NCBI GenBank assembly: GCA_023384135.1
Contig: JAHDXS010000002.1
Span: 496,001-560,000 of the forward strand
Direction of reading: 5' to 3'
Length of the DNA stretch: 64,000 nt
Source of the DNA: Alphaproteobacteria bacterium
GTDB taxonomy: Bacteria > Pseudomonadota > Alphaproteobacteria > Micavibrionales > Micavibrionaceae
The notes under the pieces were generated by a model, which made no database searches, was not told where the DNA came from, and saw nothing but the letters and a program-made list of their open reading frames with translations. Positions within the stretch are counted from its first letter, which is position 1, and every line of letters starts with the position of its first letter. Shown here in pieces: positions 8,147 to 16,904 of this stretch. The position numbers and the translations under genes were made by a program.

Positions 8147-9376
8147 ATGAATGCCCCAAAACGCACCATAAAAGAGGCTATAGACCTAGATTCTATGCTA
8201 ACAATTACAAGCGACTATCTTCTCACAATCAACGAAGAAAAATACCAAGAAATCAGGCATCGAGCGACTTTTGGCCATAAGGAAGGTCAACCAAAATACG
8301 TTTGCGCTAAATGCTTTGCGCCAGTGTACGCTTCAAACAAAAATCAAAAACCCTTCTGGCAACACTTTAGTGGAGCCTCTGATATCTGCCCTTGGTGGAC
8401 TGGCTCGCCAGAAAATCCTGATGATATTTCCGCAAAAATTTTCCAAGGCCGCCAAGAAAGCTACATACACTCAAAGCTAAAAAATTTAATAGCCGATCTA
8501 TTAAGAAATGACCCCAAATCTCAAAAAATAAAAGTTGAAGAGAAGATTATAGGTGAGGGGAAATGGAAAGTGCCTGACGTATATGTGGAATACGAAAATA
8601 AAAGAATCGTAATTGAATTACAGCTAGCCACAACACAGATTGACATTATAGCCGACAGAGAAATTTTTTATAAAAAGGAAAGCATTGAACTAGTATGGGT
8701 GACATGGAATTTTGAAAAAAAACCAATCTCTGAAATACAACAATGCTTTAAGGATATTTCTTACAGGCACAGAAATAATATTTTTTCTATAGACGAAGAA
8801 ACTATCATTCTATCAAGAGAAAAAAGTACATTCCTGTTCCGAGCCCAAACTTATCAAGACGACATATGGCACGAGTGTTTCTGTAGCCTTTCAGAGCTTA
8901 AACGGCGCGGAAACGGGCTGTCATACATACTAAGCCCTTTATGCAAAAAAGAAAAATTCAGAGAAAGATGGATAGAGGAAACAACGCCAGAAGGTACGGA
9001 TTTTCAAAAAGCAAAAGATTTAATTTCGGAAATCTTACATTCAATTTCCTTCGCCCACCAAGAAGAGATATATGATGAAGAATTGGCGCGTGTCATTAAC
9101 TGCTTAATTTCATTACAAAAAGGAGTGCCGATAGGTACAAGGGAAAATAATCTAGTCGCCTATACAAACTCGTTTTTTCTCTCTCCATCACGAAGCAAGT
9201 ATGCCAAAAGCTATGAATGGGCCGCACAAAAATTTGGAAGACATGAGTTACTAAACAACCAAACCGTGAAGTCAAAACTAGCGGCGGCCAAAAATTCTCC
9301 CCAACTCAAAAAAGGAGATTTAAAAGCAAAGATCTTACATTACATTTTTGAAGATTGGTTTAAAGATGAAACTTAA
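8147..9376 (+). CDS. CoiA-like (DUF6035-type) putative nuclease, AT-rich accessory gene
   Basis: About 409 residues from the ATG at 8147 (an in-frame ATG at 8111 is an alternative; neither has a strong ribosome site). The order is that of CoiA-like proteins: an N-terminal zinc-ribbon-like part (YVCAKC, then WQHFSGASDIC), an ESYIHSKLK helix, and a PD-(D/E)xK nuclease core with PDVYVEYENKRIVIELQLA, where Asp, Glu and the following Gln are the expected catalytic set. A long C-terminal part is unassigned. Base composition and codon use are clearly AT-richer than both neighbours, which suggests horizontal gain. The stop codon overlaps the end of convergent lptE by 4 nt. CoiA itself acts in DNA uptake, and stand-alone relatives occur in accessory regions; a defence or DNA-processing role is only a guess. 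Confidence 0.6.
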   Translation: MNAPKRTIKEAIDLDSMLTITSDYLLTINEEKYQEIRHRATFGHKEGQPKYVCAKCFAPVYASNKNQKPFWQHFSGASDICPWWTGSPENPDDISAKIFQGRQESYIHSKLKNLIADLLRNDPKSQKIKVEEKIIGEGKWKVPDVYVEYENKRIVIELQLATTQIDIIADREIFYKKESIELVWVTWNFEKKPISEIQQCFKDISYRHRNNIFSIDEETIILSREKSTFLFRAQTYQDDIWHECFCSLSELKRRGNGLSYILSPLCKKEKFRERWIEETTPEGTDFQKAKDLISEILHSISFAHQEEIYDEELARVINCLISLQKGVPIGTRENNLVAYTNSFFLSPSRSKYAKSYEWAAQKFGRHELLNNQTVKSKLAAAKNSPQLKKGDLKAKILHYIFEDWFKDET

Positions 9377-9888
9377 CGCTTCAAATACAGCCCCACCTGC
9401 AGCTCGATCTGCCGCGCAAGGTCGTTAAGCGCGTTATCGCGCGTATTCTGCTCCGTCACCCGGTTGGCGAACTCGCTGCCCAGAATGTTATAGCTGCCGC
9501 TGACCGTAAGCGCGCGGTTCAAAACCGTCTCCCCGGTCGTAATATCGACCAGTACCATTCCGGTGCTCAAGCGAAGCTGCCCGCGTGTCGCATCCGAAGA
9601 TTTTGTGATATCGAGGTCGGTCTTCGTCTCGCGGATCGGCTGGATGGTCAGCCTATAACGCGGCTGCGCCGGACGCCCGTCCTGATAGAAACGGTCGATC
9701 AGCGCGTTCCGCAAATACTGCCCGTCCCGGTTCGGAATATTCCCGATCTCGACCAGCGCCAGATCGCCCTGAACCTCACCCGTCTGCGCGGTCTTGGACC
9801 CGCCCTTGGCATACATCGGCTCGAAGCCGCAGCCCGTAAGCGAAAACGCGGAACCACACAGAAGCAGAGTCAAGGCAAGGTTTTTCAT
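9373..9888 (-). CDS. lptE: LPS assembly lipoprotein LptE
   Basis: A 171-residue lipoprotein with a signal peptide and the lipobox LTGC (Cys at about residue 20). The mature part begins with GFEPMYAKGG, typical of alphaproteobacterial LptE. LptE plugs the LptD barrel in the outer membrane and helps insert lipopolysaccharide. The start overlaps the end of leuS by 4 nt, so it is translationally coupled. The leuS-lptE pair is the standard order; the usual next gene, holA, is displaced. Confidence 0.9.
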   Translation of the reverse strand: MKNLALTLLLCGSAFSLTGCGFEPMYAKGGSKTAQTGEVQGDLALVEIGNIPNRDGQYLRNALIDRFYQDGRPAQPRYRLTIQPIRETKTDLDITKSSDATRGQLRLSTGMVLVDITTGETVLNRALTVSGSYNILGSEFANRVTEQNTRDNALNDLARQIELQVGLYLKR

Positions 9889-12434
9889 CCGATCACCACA
9901 TTCACGATGCGGCCCGGAACGACGATAACCTTCCGAACCTGTTTGTCACCAATAGCACGCACGACATTCTCTTCCGACAGCGCGATTTCCTCCGCCGCCT
10001 TCTGGTCCGCGTTCGCGGGCAGGGTAATGCTCGCGCGCAGCTTGCCGTTCACCTGCACCCCGATCGTGACCGTATCGGCAACCAAAAGGGCAGGGTCGGC
10101 TTCCGGCCAAGGCTCCTGCGTCAGAAGGGTTTTATGCCCCATCTGCTCCCACAACTCCTCCGCCAGATGCGGCATCATCGGGTTGATAAGAATGATAAAG
10201 ACTTTTGCCGCTTCGGCCAAGGCCGCCTTCTCATCGGGCGCGGAGGCCGCAAACGCCGTAAACCCGTTATAGAATTCGCGGATCTTGGCGACCGCTTTGT
10301 TCATATGAAACGCTTCGATATCCTCGCCCACGCCCTTGATCGTCTTGTGCGTCAGGCGGCGCAGGTCGAGCGCCTTGGGCGAATACTCGCCTGCAAAGCC
10401 CGCCGCGCCCGCGATATCCAGATCGCGGATCGCCGAATAAACCTTGTTCACGAAACGCCAAGCGCCCTCGATCCCCGATTCCGTCCACTCCAGATCGCGC
10501 TCGGGCGGCGAGTCGGAAAGGATGAACAGCCGCGCCGCGTCCGCGCCATAGGTCTCCAGAATATCCTCGGGATCCACGACGTTCTTTTTCGATTTCGACA
10601 TCTTGATCGTCGCGCCCACCTTGATCGGGGCACCCGTCTGGGCATGAACGGCTTTTCCATCCTTCTTGACGATGTCGCTGGGAAACACCCACTTGCCTTC
10701 AGAATCCTGATACGTCTCGTGCGTCACCATCCCCTGCGTAAAGAGGCCCAAAAACGGCTCGTCGCAATCCACGTAACCGCAATCGCGCATGATCTTGGTA
10801 AAAAACCGCGCATACAACAGATGAAGAACCGCATGCTCCACCCCGCCGATATATTGCTCCACGGGCATCCAGTATTTAGCCTTGTCGCGGGCGACAGGCA
10901 GCTTTTCATTTTTCGGATCGCAATAACGGAACTGGTACCAACTCGATTCAAAGAACGTATCGAACGTATCCGTCTCCCGCCGCGCCGCTTTTTTACATTG
11001 CGGACAATCGACGTTTTTCCACGTCGGATGATGTTCCAGCGGATTTCCGGGCTTATCAAAGCTTACATCATCCGGCAGCGTGACGGGCAACTGGCTTTCA
11101 GGCACCGGAACGACGCCGCAGGACTCGCAGTGAATGACCGGAATCGGGCAGCCCCAGTAACGCTGCCGCGAAACGCCCCAGTCCCGCAGTCGGAACTGCG
11201 TCGTCCCAAAGCCTGTTCCGTTCGCCTCACAGCGCTTAATGACTTCCGCCTTCGCCGCCTCGACCTCCAGCCCGTCCAGCCACTGCGAATTCGCCAGCTT
11301 CCCGGGTCCGTTATAGGATTCCTTGGAAAGGTCGATCGCGCCGCCTTCCGGCAGAACGACCGGCAGGATCGGCAACTTATATTTCGTCGCGAACTCATAA
11401 TCGCGCTGGTCATGCGCCGGAACACCGAAAATGGCGCCCGTCCCGTAATCCATCAAAATGAAATTGGCGATATAAACCGGAACCTCGCGGCCCAGTAACG
11501 GGTGCGTAGCCTTAAACCCGGTATCGAAGCCGATCTTGTCCGCCTGCTCGATGGCCGCTTCCGAAGTCCCGCCCGCGCGGCACTCCTGCTGGAACGCCTC
11601 ATAACCCGCCTTGCCTCCGGCCAGCTTTTCGCTCAACGGATGATCCGGCGCCAACGCGAGGAACGACGCGCCAAACAGCGTATCGGGCCGCGTGGTGAAG
11701 ACTTCGATCTTTTCATCCCGTCCCACAATATCCCACTTGAACTGCAACCCCTTGGACTTGCCGATCCAGTTGGCCTGCATGATCCGCACCTTCTCCGGCC
11801 AGCGCGGCAGATCGTCAAGACACGACAACAGCTCCTCGGCGTAATCCGTGATTTTCAAAAACCATTGATTCAGCTTGCGCCGCTCGACGGGCGCCCCGGT
11901 GCGCCAGCCCTTGCCGTCGATCACCTGCTCGTTCGCCAGAACCGTGTTGTCCACGGGGTCCCAGTTGACGATGGATTCCTTGCGGTACGCGATCCCCTTC
12001 TCAAGAAATTTAAGAAACATTGCCTGCTCGTGCCGGTAATAATCCGGGTCGCACGTCGCCACTTCGCGGTCCCAGTCGATGGAGAGGCCCATCGAGTGCA
12101 ACTGCCCGCGCATCACGCGGATATTCTCATGCGTCCACTTTTTCGGGTGTTCACCGCGCTCGATGGCGGCATTCTCGGCGGGCAGGCCGAACGCATCCCA
12201 CCCCATCGGGTGAATAACGTTAAAACCTTTGGCGCTGCGATATCGCGCGACGACATCGCCCAGCGTATAATTGCGCACATGCCCGACATGGATCCGGCCC
12301 GAAGGATACGGAAACATTTCCAGCACATAATATTTCTGTTTATCCGATGCTTCGGACACGGCAAAGCTCTTGCGCTCCTGCCAAACTTTGCGCCACTTCT
12401 GCTCGGTTTCCTTGATATTATAACGCTCGCTCAT
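9885..12434 (-). CDS. leuS: Leucyl-tRNA synthetase
   Basis: An 849-residue class I aminoacyl-tRNA synthetase that charges tRNA-Leu. The HIGH-type motif HVGHVRNYT (about 51-59) and the KMSKS motif in TIKMSKSKKNVVDP (about 617-630) are intact, the CP1 editing domain lies between them, and a CxxC pair (CESC) occurs in the connective domain. The length is normal. It is co-transcribed with lptE (4-nt overlap), and a 60-nt gap separates it from the upstream DUF3576 lipoprotein gene. Confidence 0.98.
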   Translation of the reverse strand: MSERYNIKETEQKWRKVWQERKSFAVSEASDKQKYYVLEMFPYPSGRIHVGHVRNYTLGDVVARYRSAKGFNVIHPMGWDAFGLPAENAAIERGEHPKKWTHENIRVMRGQLHSMGLSIDWDREVATCDPDYYRHEQAMFLKFLEKGIAYRKESIVNWDPVDNTVLANEQVIDGKGWRTGAPVERRKLNQWFLKITDYAEELLSCLDDLPRWPEKVRIMQANWIGKSKGLQFKWDIVGRDEKIEVFTTRPDTLFGASFLALAPDHPLSEKLAGGKAGYEAFQQECRAGGTSEAAIEQADKIGFDTGFKATHPLLGREVPVYIANFILMDYGTGAIFGVPAHDQRDYEFATKYKLPILPVVLPEGGAIDLSKESYNGPGKLANSQWLDGLEVEAAKAEVIKRCEANGTGFGTTQFRLRDWGVSRQRYWGCPIPVIHCESCGVVPVPESQLPVTLPDDVSFDKPGNPLEHHPTWKNVDCPQCKKAARRETDTFDTFFESSWYQFRYCDPKNEKLPVARDKAKYWMPVEQYIGGVEHAVLHLLYARFFTKIMRDCGYVDCDEPFLGLFTQGMVTHETYQDSEGKWVFPSDIVKKDGKAVHAQTGAPIKVGATIKMSKSKKNVVDPEDILETYGADAARLFILSDSPPERDLEWTESGIEGAWRFVNKVYSAIRDLDIAGAAGFAGEYSPKALDLRRLTHKTIKGVGEDIEAFHMNKAVAKIREFYNGFTAFAASAPDEKAALAEAAKVFIILINPMMPHLAEELWEQMGHKTLLTQEPWPEADPALLVADTVTIGVQVNGKLRASITLPANADQKAAEEIALSEENVVRAIGDKQVRKVIVVPGRIVNVVIG

Positions 12435-12497
12435 CCCAATAGCCTCCGGGCCGTTTCCAGCCCGGTACCTGCAATAATTGTTAAAACAGCTGTATTA

Positions 12498-13049
12498 TTA
12501 GTCGCTGCCGCCCAGATGGGCAACCCGCAACTGCCGCGCACGGGTGAGGATCGCATCCTCAAGCTTGCGGACGGTCTCTTCGGCCACCTGCGAATCCTGC
12601 CAGCCGCCGCCGGAATTGACCTGACGGAACGCCTTGACCTTTACCCCATCGGACTTAAGATCACGACCCATGATAAAGACGTTAAGCTTGAGGCGCTCAT
12701 TGGGCGTTTCTGGAGCAATATACCAATCCGTCAGGATAACGCCGCCAAACGGGTCCGCACTGGCCAAGGGCATAAAGGAAACCGTATCCAGCGCCGCGCG
12801 CCACAGAAAACCGTTGACCCCGATAGCCGCAGCGCCGGGATCGTCAGCTTTCTTCTTTTTCCCCATAAGGCCGCCTTCACCAAAAATGCTCTCCGGCTTT
12901 CCATAAATATCGTTGCCGCCCGCCATCTCACGGTTGCTGCCGGTCGGATACTTCGCCTCGCCCTTGATCACACCGCATCCGGTCAATCCCAAAGCGAGCA
13001 CGGCGCATAGCGCCGCAAAACGGTTAAACGTCATATCTGTCTTGTGCAT
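12498..13049 (-). CDS. DUF3576-family lipoprotein
   Basis: A putative lipoprotein of about 183 residues with the lipobox LTGC preceded by a short hydrophobic signal (FAALCAVLALG). The body contains FLWRAALDTVSFMPLASADPFGG and IYAPETPNERLKLNVFI-like beta-rich segments that I associate with the DUF3576 family, common upstream of leuS in Alphaproteobacteria. Function is unknown; a role in the outer envelope is inferred from the lipobox and from its place beside lptE. The ATG at 13049 is preferred to the further upstream start at 13082, because a GGGAAA sequence precedes it and the signal peptide then has normal length; the ATG at 13034 is also possible. Confidence 0.72.
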   Translation of the reverse strand: MHKTDMTFNRFAALCAVLALGLTGCGVIKGEAKYPTGSNREMAGGNDIYGKPESIFGEGGLMGKKKKADDPGAAAIGVNGFLWRAALDTVSFMPLASADPFGGVILTDWYIAPETPNERLKLNVFIMGRDLKSDGVKVKAFRQVNSGGGWQDSQVAEETVRKLEDAILTRARQLRVAHLGGSD

Positions 13050-13387
13050 GATCTTATATTTCCCGAAAATTGTCTTATTCATTTACCACGCGGTCTTTCC
13101 TCCCTCAAGCACCGATTTGCCCGAAGCAAAAACAACACAAAAAAAGGCATTATCCAATACATACCAATGGCTTAATTGCCTTGTGACAAAAATACAACGC
13201 TCGGAAACTTTTTGACTCCCCCCTCCCTGAATGTGCGTTGACCCTCATGGAGAATGCTGGCCTAATGGCGATGTTCGCTGCTCTAGTGAACGTCTTTAAT
13301 CCTATAAGTCCTGCTTTTATATGGATGGGTTAGAAGTGTTCCGGGGCAGTCAATATGCTTATAGCAAAGTTTAACTGGAGGAAAACT
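13050..13387. other. Intergenic region before the porin gene
   Basis: About 340 nt between the divergent DUF3576 gene and the porin. It is likely to contain the promoters of both and a porin leader. TTGACC near 13239 followed 18 nt later by a weak -10 is a possible porin promoter element but not a convincing one. A good ribosome binding site, CTGGAGG, lies just before the porin ATG. No RNA gene or repeat is recognised. Confidence 0.4.
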
Positions 13388-14446
13388 ATGAAAAAACTTC
13401 TTATGACCAGCGTTGCGCTCGGTGGTTTGGCTTTCGCCGCAACCCCCGCTCATGCTGAGATCGACCTGACGGTCGGTGGCTACTTCAAAGGCTACATGGC
13501 GTGGGTAGATCAGGATGATGACGTTGATGATATCAACAATCTTGACATCGTTCGCGATACCGAAATCCACATTGGCGGCGAAACGACGCTGGACAACGGC
13601 CTGACGGTCGGTGCTCACTTCGAATTCGATGCTGATGGCGATGATGGCATGGGCGTCGATGAGTCGTACCTGTACTTCTCCGGCGACTGGGGTCGTGTAA
13701 ACTTCGGTGCTGAAGACGGCGCAGTATACCTCCTGCAGGTTGCCGCTCCTTCTGCCGACAGCAACTACGACGGTATCCGTCAGTACGTCAATCCCTTCAA
13801 CTGGGATGCTGCTGGTATCACCCCGTTCAGCGATGGCCTGGACTACGATGCTGATCCGTCCGGCAAATCCGACAAGCTGACCTACCTGTCGCCCGTCATC
13901 AACGGCTTCCAGGCTGGCTTGACCTTCTCCCCTGACACCGACTCTGCTGATGACCTCGAAGGTATCGGCCTTGACGATCAGGCTGGCGAAATCGGCCGCA
14001 CCTATGAACTCGCCGCTCGTTACGAAGGCGAATTCAACAACATTGGCGTGATCCTCGGCGGCGGTTACTCTTTCGGTGACCTCGAAGAAGATGCTGGCTC
14101 TGACGATGACCGGGAAGTTTGGAACGTTGGTCTGGACCTCGATATCGGCGCATTTGGTATCGGTGCCGCTTACGTAAGCGACAACAATGCTGATGATGAC
14201 GATGAGTCTGACATTATCGTAGTTGGCGTTGACTACACGACCGGTCCCTTCAAGATCGGCGCGTCGTACCTCAACCTCGACACCGACAACGTCACCGACA
14301 CTGACCGCTTCACCGGTGGTGTTACGTACGAATACGGCCCGGGCATGAGCTTCCGTGGTTCGTTGAGCTACGTTGACATTGATCCCGATGGTGGCGACGA
14401 GCGCGATGGCGTAGCCCTGCTGCTCGGTACCCAAGTCAACTTCTAA
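13388..14446 (+). CDS. Outer-membrane porin (Gram-negative porin family)
   Basis: A 352-residue beta-barrel porin. The signal peptide MKKLLMTSVALGGLAFAATPAHA is followed by alternating amphipathic strands starting EIDLTVGGYFKGYM and ending in a terminal Phe (GTQVNF), the usual signal for barrel assembly. Periplasmic turns and external loops are very rich in Asp (DDDVDD, DDDDESD), which predicts an acidic, perhaps cation-selective mouth. The ATG at 13388 follows a strong CTGGAGG site, so the longer frame from 13355 is not used. Strongly biased codon use suggests high expression. A factor-independent terminator follows. Confidence 0.9.
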   Translation: MKKLLMTSVALGGLAFAATPAHAEIDLTVGGYFKGYMAWVDQDDDVDDINNLDIVRDTEIHIGGETTLDNGLTVGAHFEFDADGDDGMGVDESYLYFSGDWGRVNFGAEDGAVYLLQVAAPSADSNYDGIRQYVNPFNWDAAGITPFSDGLDYDADPSGKSDKLTYLSPVINGFQAGLTFSPDTDSADDLEGIGLDDQAGEIGRTYELAARYEGEFNNIGVILGGGYSFGDLEEDAGSDDDREVWNVGLDLDIGAFGIGAAYVSDNNADDDDESDIIVVGVDYTTGPFKIGASYLNLDTDNVTDTDRFTGGVTYEYGPGMSFRGSLSYVDIDPDGGDERDGVALLLGTQVNF

Positions 14447-14471
14447 GCGAAGTGATCTCGGATAAAGTTTC

Positions 14472-14502
14472 GAAAGGGCGCCTCAAGCGCCCTTTCTCTT
14501 TT
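14472..14502 (+). terminator. Rho-independent terminator of the porin gene
   Basis: A perfect 10-bp stem, GAAAGGGCGC with GCGCCCTTTC, encloses the 5-nt loop CTCAA and is followed by TCTTTT. It lies 25 nt after the porin stop codon. Confidence 0.88.
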
Positions 14503-14527
14503 ACCAATCCTGTTTTATTCTCCCGGC

Positions 14528-15190
14528 ATGACCGTTCGTAAAAATCTGGAATCCATCCGGCAAAATATCGAAAAAGCGGCGCGGCAATCGGGCCGCCAAC
14601 CGGAGACGGTAAAGCTCGTCGCCGTGAGCAAGACCCAGCCCGAAGAAAAAATCCACGAAGCCCTCGATGCCGGTCAACGCCTCTTCGGCGAAAACCGCGT
14701 ACAGGAAGCTCAAGCAAGATGGGCGGGCATCAAACCGCTCTACCCTGACCTTAAACTCCACCTGATCGGCCCCCTGCAAACCAACAAGGTGAAAGATGCC
14801 GTCGAACTGTTTGACATGATCGAAACCCTAGACCGCGAAAAACTGGCCGTCGAACTCTCCAAGGAAATGAAAAAACAGGACCGGACGATCCCTTGCCTGA
14901 TTCAGGTCAACACGGGCGGTGAAGAACAAAAAGCGGGAATCGCCCCCGAATCGCTCCCGGCCTTCCTGAATTTTTGCCGCAACGACTGCGCGCTGGATAT
15001 AAGGGGCCTGATGTGCATCCCCCCGGTTGACGACTCCCCCGCCCTCCATTTCGCCTTCCTTAAAAAACTGGCCGATGAAAACGGCCTCAGGGAATTGAGC
15101 ATGGGCATGAGCGCCGACTACGAAAAGGCCATTCCCTTGGGCGCAACCTATATCCGCATCGGCACCGCCCTGTTCGGACAGAGACAATAA
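14528..15190 (+). CDS. yggS: YggS/PLPBP-family pyridoxal-phosphate-binding protein
   Basis: A 220-residue protein of the YggS/PROSC family, a single-domain PLP barrel that keeps cellular vitamin B6 balanced and indirectly affects amino-acid metabolism. The PLP lysine lies in KLVAVSKTQP (about residues 31-40), and LFGENRVQEAQ, HLIGPLQTNKVK and SMGMSADYEKAI are conserved family segments. The length is normal. It lies 81 nt after the porin, beyond the terminator, and converges with the next gene with 4 nt between them. Confidence 0.95.
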   Translation: MTVRKNLESIRQNIEKAARQSGRQPETVKLVAVSKTQPEEKIHEALDAGQRLFGENRVQEAQARWAGIKPLYPDLKLHLIGPLQTNKVKDAVELFDMIETLDREKLAVELSKEMKKQDRTIPCLIQVNTGGEEQKAGIAPESLPAFLNFCRNDCALDIRGLMCIPPVDDSPALHFAFLKKLADENGLRELSMGMSADYEKAIPLGATYIRIGTALFGQRQ

Positions 15191-15194
15191 AAAT

Positions 15195-15611
15195 TCAGGC
15201 GTTGTATTCGATCGTATTCTCGATCCGCAACCCCGCACGTTTGGACTGCTCGTAATGCGCAACAGCCTTCGCCGCCTTGCCCGACTCAGCGCCCTTACCG
15301 GCAACAAAAGACAGCGCCAGTTCGCCGGGCTCCTGTCCCGTGCCGTCCTCAATAACAGCTGTCACCAGACCGCTCGCCGCCCCCATCGGGCCGCCGAAAA
15401 CCGCCCCACCGATAATCCGGCTGATCGACCGGATCTCATCACCCGTAATGGCTCGGTAAATTGTTCCGACAACGGGGATGTGTTGCAGAGGGTTGATCAT
15501 ATCCAGAAGATCGAAAAACCCGAACCTCCCGTCTTTTTTTTGAATTTCAGCATTTGGAGCCGGGCTGGCCGCTGGCATAGCTTCAGTCATGGACGGAACG
15601 CGATCAAGCAT
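15195..15611 (-). CDS. Conserved hypothetical protein, glycine-rich hydrophobic core
   Basis: A 138-residue protein without a recognised domain. A polar N-terminal tail is followed by LDMINPLQHIPVVGTIYRAI and a Gly/Ala-rich stretch (IIGGAVFGGPMGAASGLVTA, about 67-86) that could be a membrane-associated hairpin. I have the impression that similar 'GDEI...GG-FGGP-GA' proteins occur in other Alphaproteobacteria, but I cannot name a family. It is monocistronic and converges with yggS. Confidence 0.6.
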   Translation of the reverse strand: MLDRVPSMTEAMPAASPAPNAEIQKKDGRFGFFDLLDMINPLQHIPVVGTIYRAITGDEIRSISRIIGGAVFGGPMGAASGLVTAVIEDGTGQEPGELALSFVAGKGAESGKAAKAVAHYEQSKRAGLRIENTIEYNA

Positions 15612-15712
15612 ACTCTGGCCCTCCCTCGGCCGTTATCCATAATCAATGCAACCTTTATGCCAGAATCGAACCAAACTATTGATAAGACAAGAAATCAGGA
15701 TACAATCCCTTC

Positions 15713-16261
15713 ATGTGCAATGAAAAACCAGAACCGTTGACCGTTACAGCCGACCCCCGAACATGCTCTTCGATTGCCGCCTTCATTAAAAGCGCTGGCC
15801 TGGAACTTGAAATTAACTTTGAACCGGATAAAGGGGCGCTGGAGTCCATAACTGCGAACATCGGCGAAAAAAATCTAAGCTTCAGCCAGCCGGTAAAAAT
15901 CGGCACCCTACTCGACGCTCTGGTGGCGGCAACTCAAAAAACGGACAGCGCAAATAACATAAAAAAAATCGGCCACCCGCTTTTTTCGCTTAATCGCCTG
16001 CGCGGAACGATTCGCCTGACGGGCAACGAAACCGAAATCAAGCTCACCGAAAAGGAAACTGCAATCCTCTCATATCTTTTGGAAAATCTCGGCCGCACGG
16101 TCACCCGCAAGGAACTTCTGACAGCCATCTGGGAATACGCCGAAAACGTCGAAACACATACGCTGGAAACCCACATTTATCGGCTTCGGCAAAAAATCGA
16201 GGGAAATCCCTCGGAGCCACGCATTCTGCTCACAAGCGAAAACGGCTACATTTTGAATTAA
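15713..16261 (+). CDS. OmpR/PhoB-type winged-helix regulator with degenerate receiver region
   Basis: A 182-residue protein. Residues about 100-182 are a clear OmpR/PhoB-type DNA-binding domain: LTEKETAILSYLLENLGRTV, RKELLTAIWEY, then the recognition helix THTLETHIYRLRQKIE and the wing ending ENGYILN. The first 90 residues are shorter than a receiver domain and lack the usual acidic pair and phospho-accepting Asp; only a PVKIGTLLDAL segment recalls a receiver's last helix. It therefore probably does not receive a phosphoryl group in the usual way. There is no histidine kinase next to it. Its targets are unknown. Confidence 0.78.
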   Translation: MCNEKPEPLTVTADPRTCSSIAAFIKSAGLELEINFEPDKGALESITANIGEKNLSFSQPVKIGTLLDALVAATQKTDSANNIKKIGHPLFSLNRLRGTIRLTGNETEIKLTEKETAILSYLLENLGRTVTRKELLTAIWEYAENVETHTLETHIYRLRQKIEGNPSEPRILLTSENGYILN

Positions 16262-16270
16262 AATATAAGA

Positions 16271-16828
16271 TTAGAAGGCAACATCCTGCTTGGCCTTGAG
16301 AACGGCGGAAGCCAGGCTCTCGATAAAGCCTTCACCGCGCTCGATCTGCAATGAACCAACATCTTGCTGGGCCAGTAAACGCAGATCGCGGATAAGACTG
16401 ATAATGAACTCGACTTCGTGATCGCTTCCCTCTAGGTCGGAGCCATGAGCAAAAGCGGCATTCTGACGGGCAACCTTATGCGAAACATGTGCCGCATGTT
16501 CATAGGCCTTCACCGCATGCGCCGCCTTAAGGCGCAGCGCTTCGATATTCGTTGCGCTTCTTTGCAGATTGATCCCCGGAGGCTTCTCAAGCCCGCTCTC
16601 CCCTGAGGTCACACCAAAACGGCGGGCGATAAAACTTTCCAGATAAAGCATTAAGGCCTCAATAGAAACCGTCGCCTGATCCTCTTCAAGCCCCTCTGAA
16701 GCGTCAGGTCTTTTGCGGCCCTTGCGGTAACCGAGGGAGTCCTGACGCAACAAGCCGTAACGCGTGTCGGCGCTTTCTGCCTCACGCGGTTTATAAAGCC
16801 CGCCAATCGGTCCAACCTTGGTATCCAT
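16271..16828 (-). CDS. Hypothetical protein, helical
   Basis: A 185-residue soluble protein with no domain I recognise and no signal peptide. The first 50 residues are polar and probably disordered; the rest is predicted helical (SIEALMLYLESFIARRFG, then an Ala- and His-rich helix around 110-140, and a C-terminal amphipathic helix). It converges with the OmpR-type regulator gene, with 9 nt between stop codons. Confidence 0.55.
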   Translation of the reverse strand: MDTKVGPIGGLYKPREAESADTRYGLLRQDSLGYRKGRKRPDASEGLEEDQATVSIEALMLYLESFIARRFGVTSGESGLEKPPGINLQRSATNIEALRLKAAHAVKAYEHAAHVSHKVARQNAAFAHGSDLEGSDHEVEFIISLIRDLRLLAQQDVGSLQIERGEGFIESLASAVLKAKQDVAF

Positions 16829-16904
16829 ACCTTCTAAGCCTTGTCTGATATGTCAAACATATCAGAACATCGAAGGAACAGGCAAATTAAAGCCTTATGA
16901 AAAT

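Noticed and set aside
7878-9400. Direct repeats around the CoiA-like gene like those of the protease cassette
   Set aside because: Only an 8-bp CTTCAAAT match between about 8058 and 9379, which is within chance.
10134-13010. Two long plus-strand frames over leuS and the DUF3576 gene
   Set aside because: They are antisense to LeuS with intact motifs, and the translation is low-complexity Arg/Leu/Pro without a recognisable domain.
13283-14434. 383-codon open frame antisense to the porin gene
   Set aside because: It mirrors the strongly biased, Asp-rich porin codons on the other strand; the porin has a signal peptide, ribosome site, terminal Phe and terminator.
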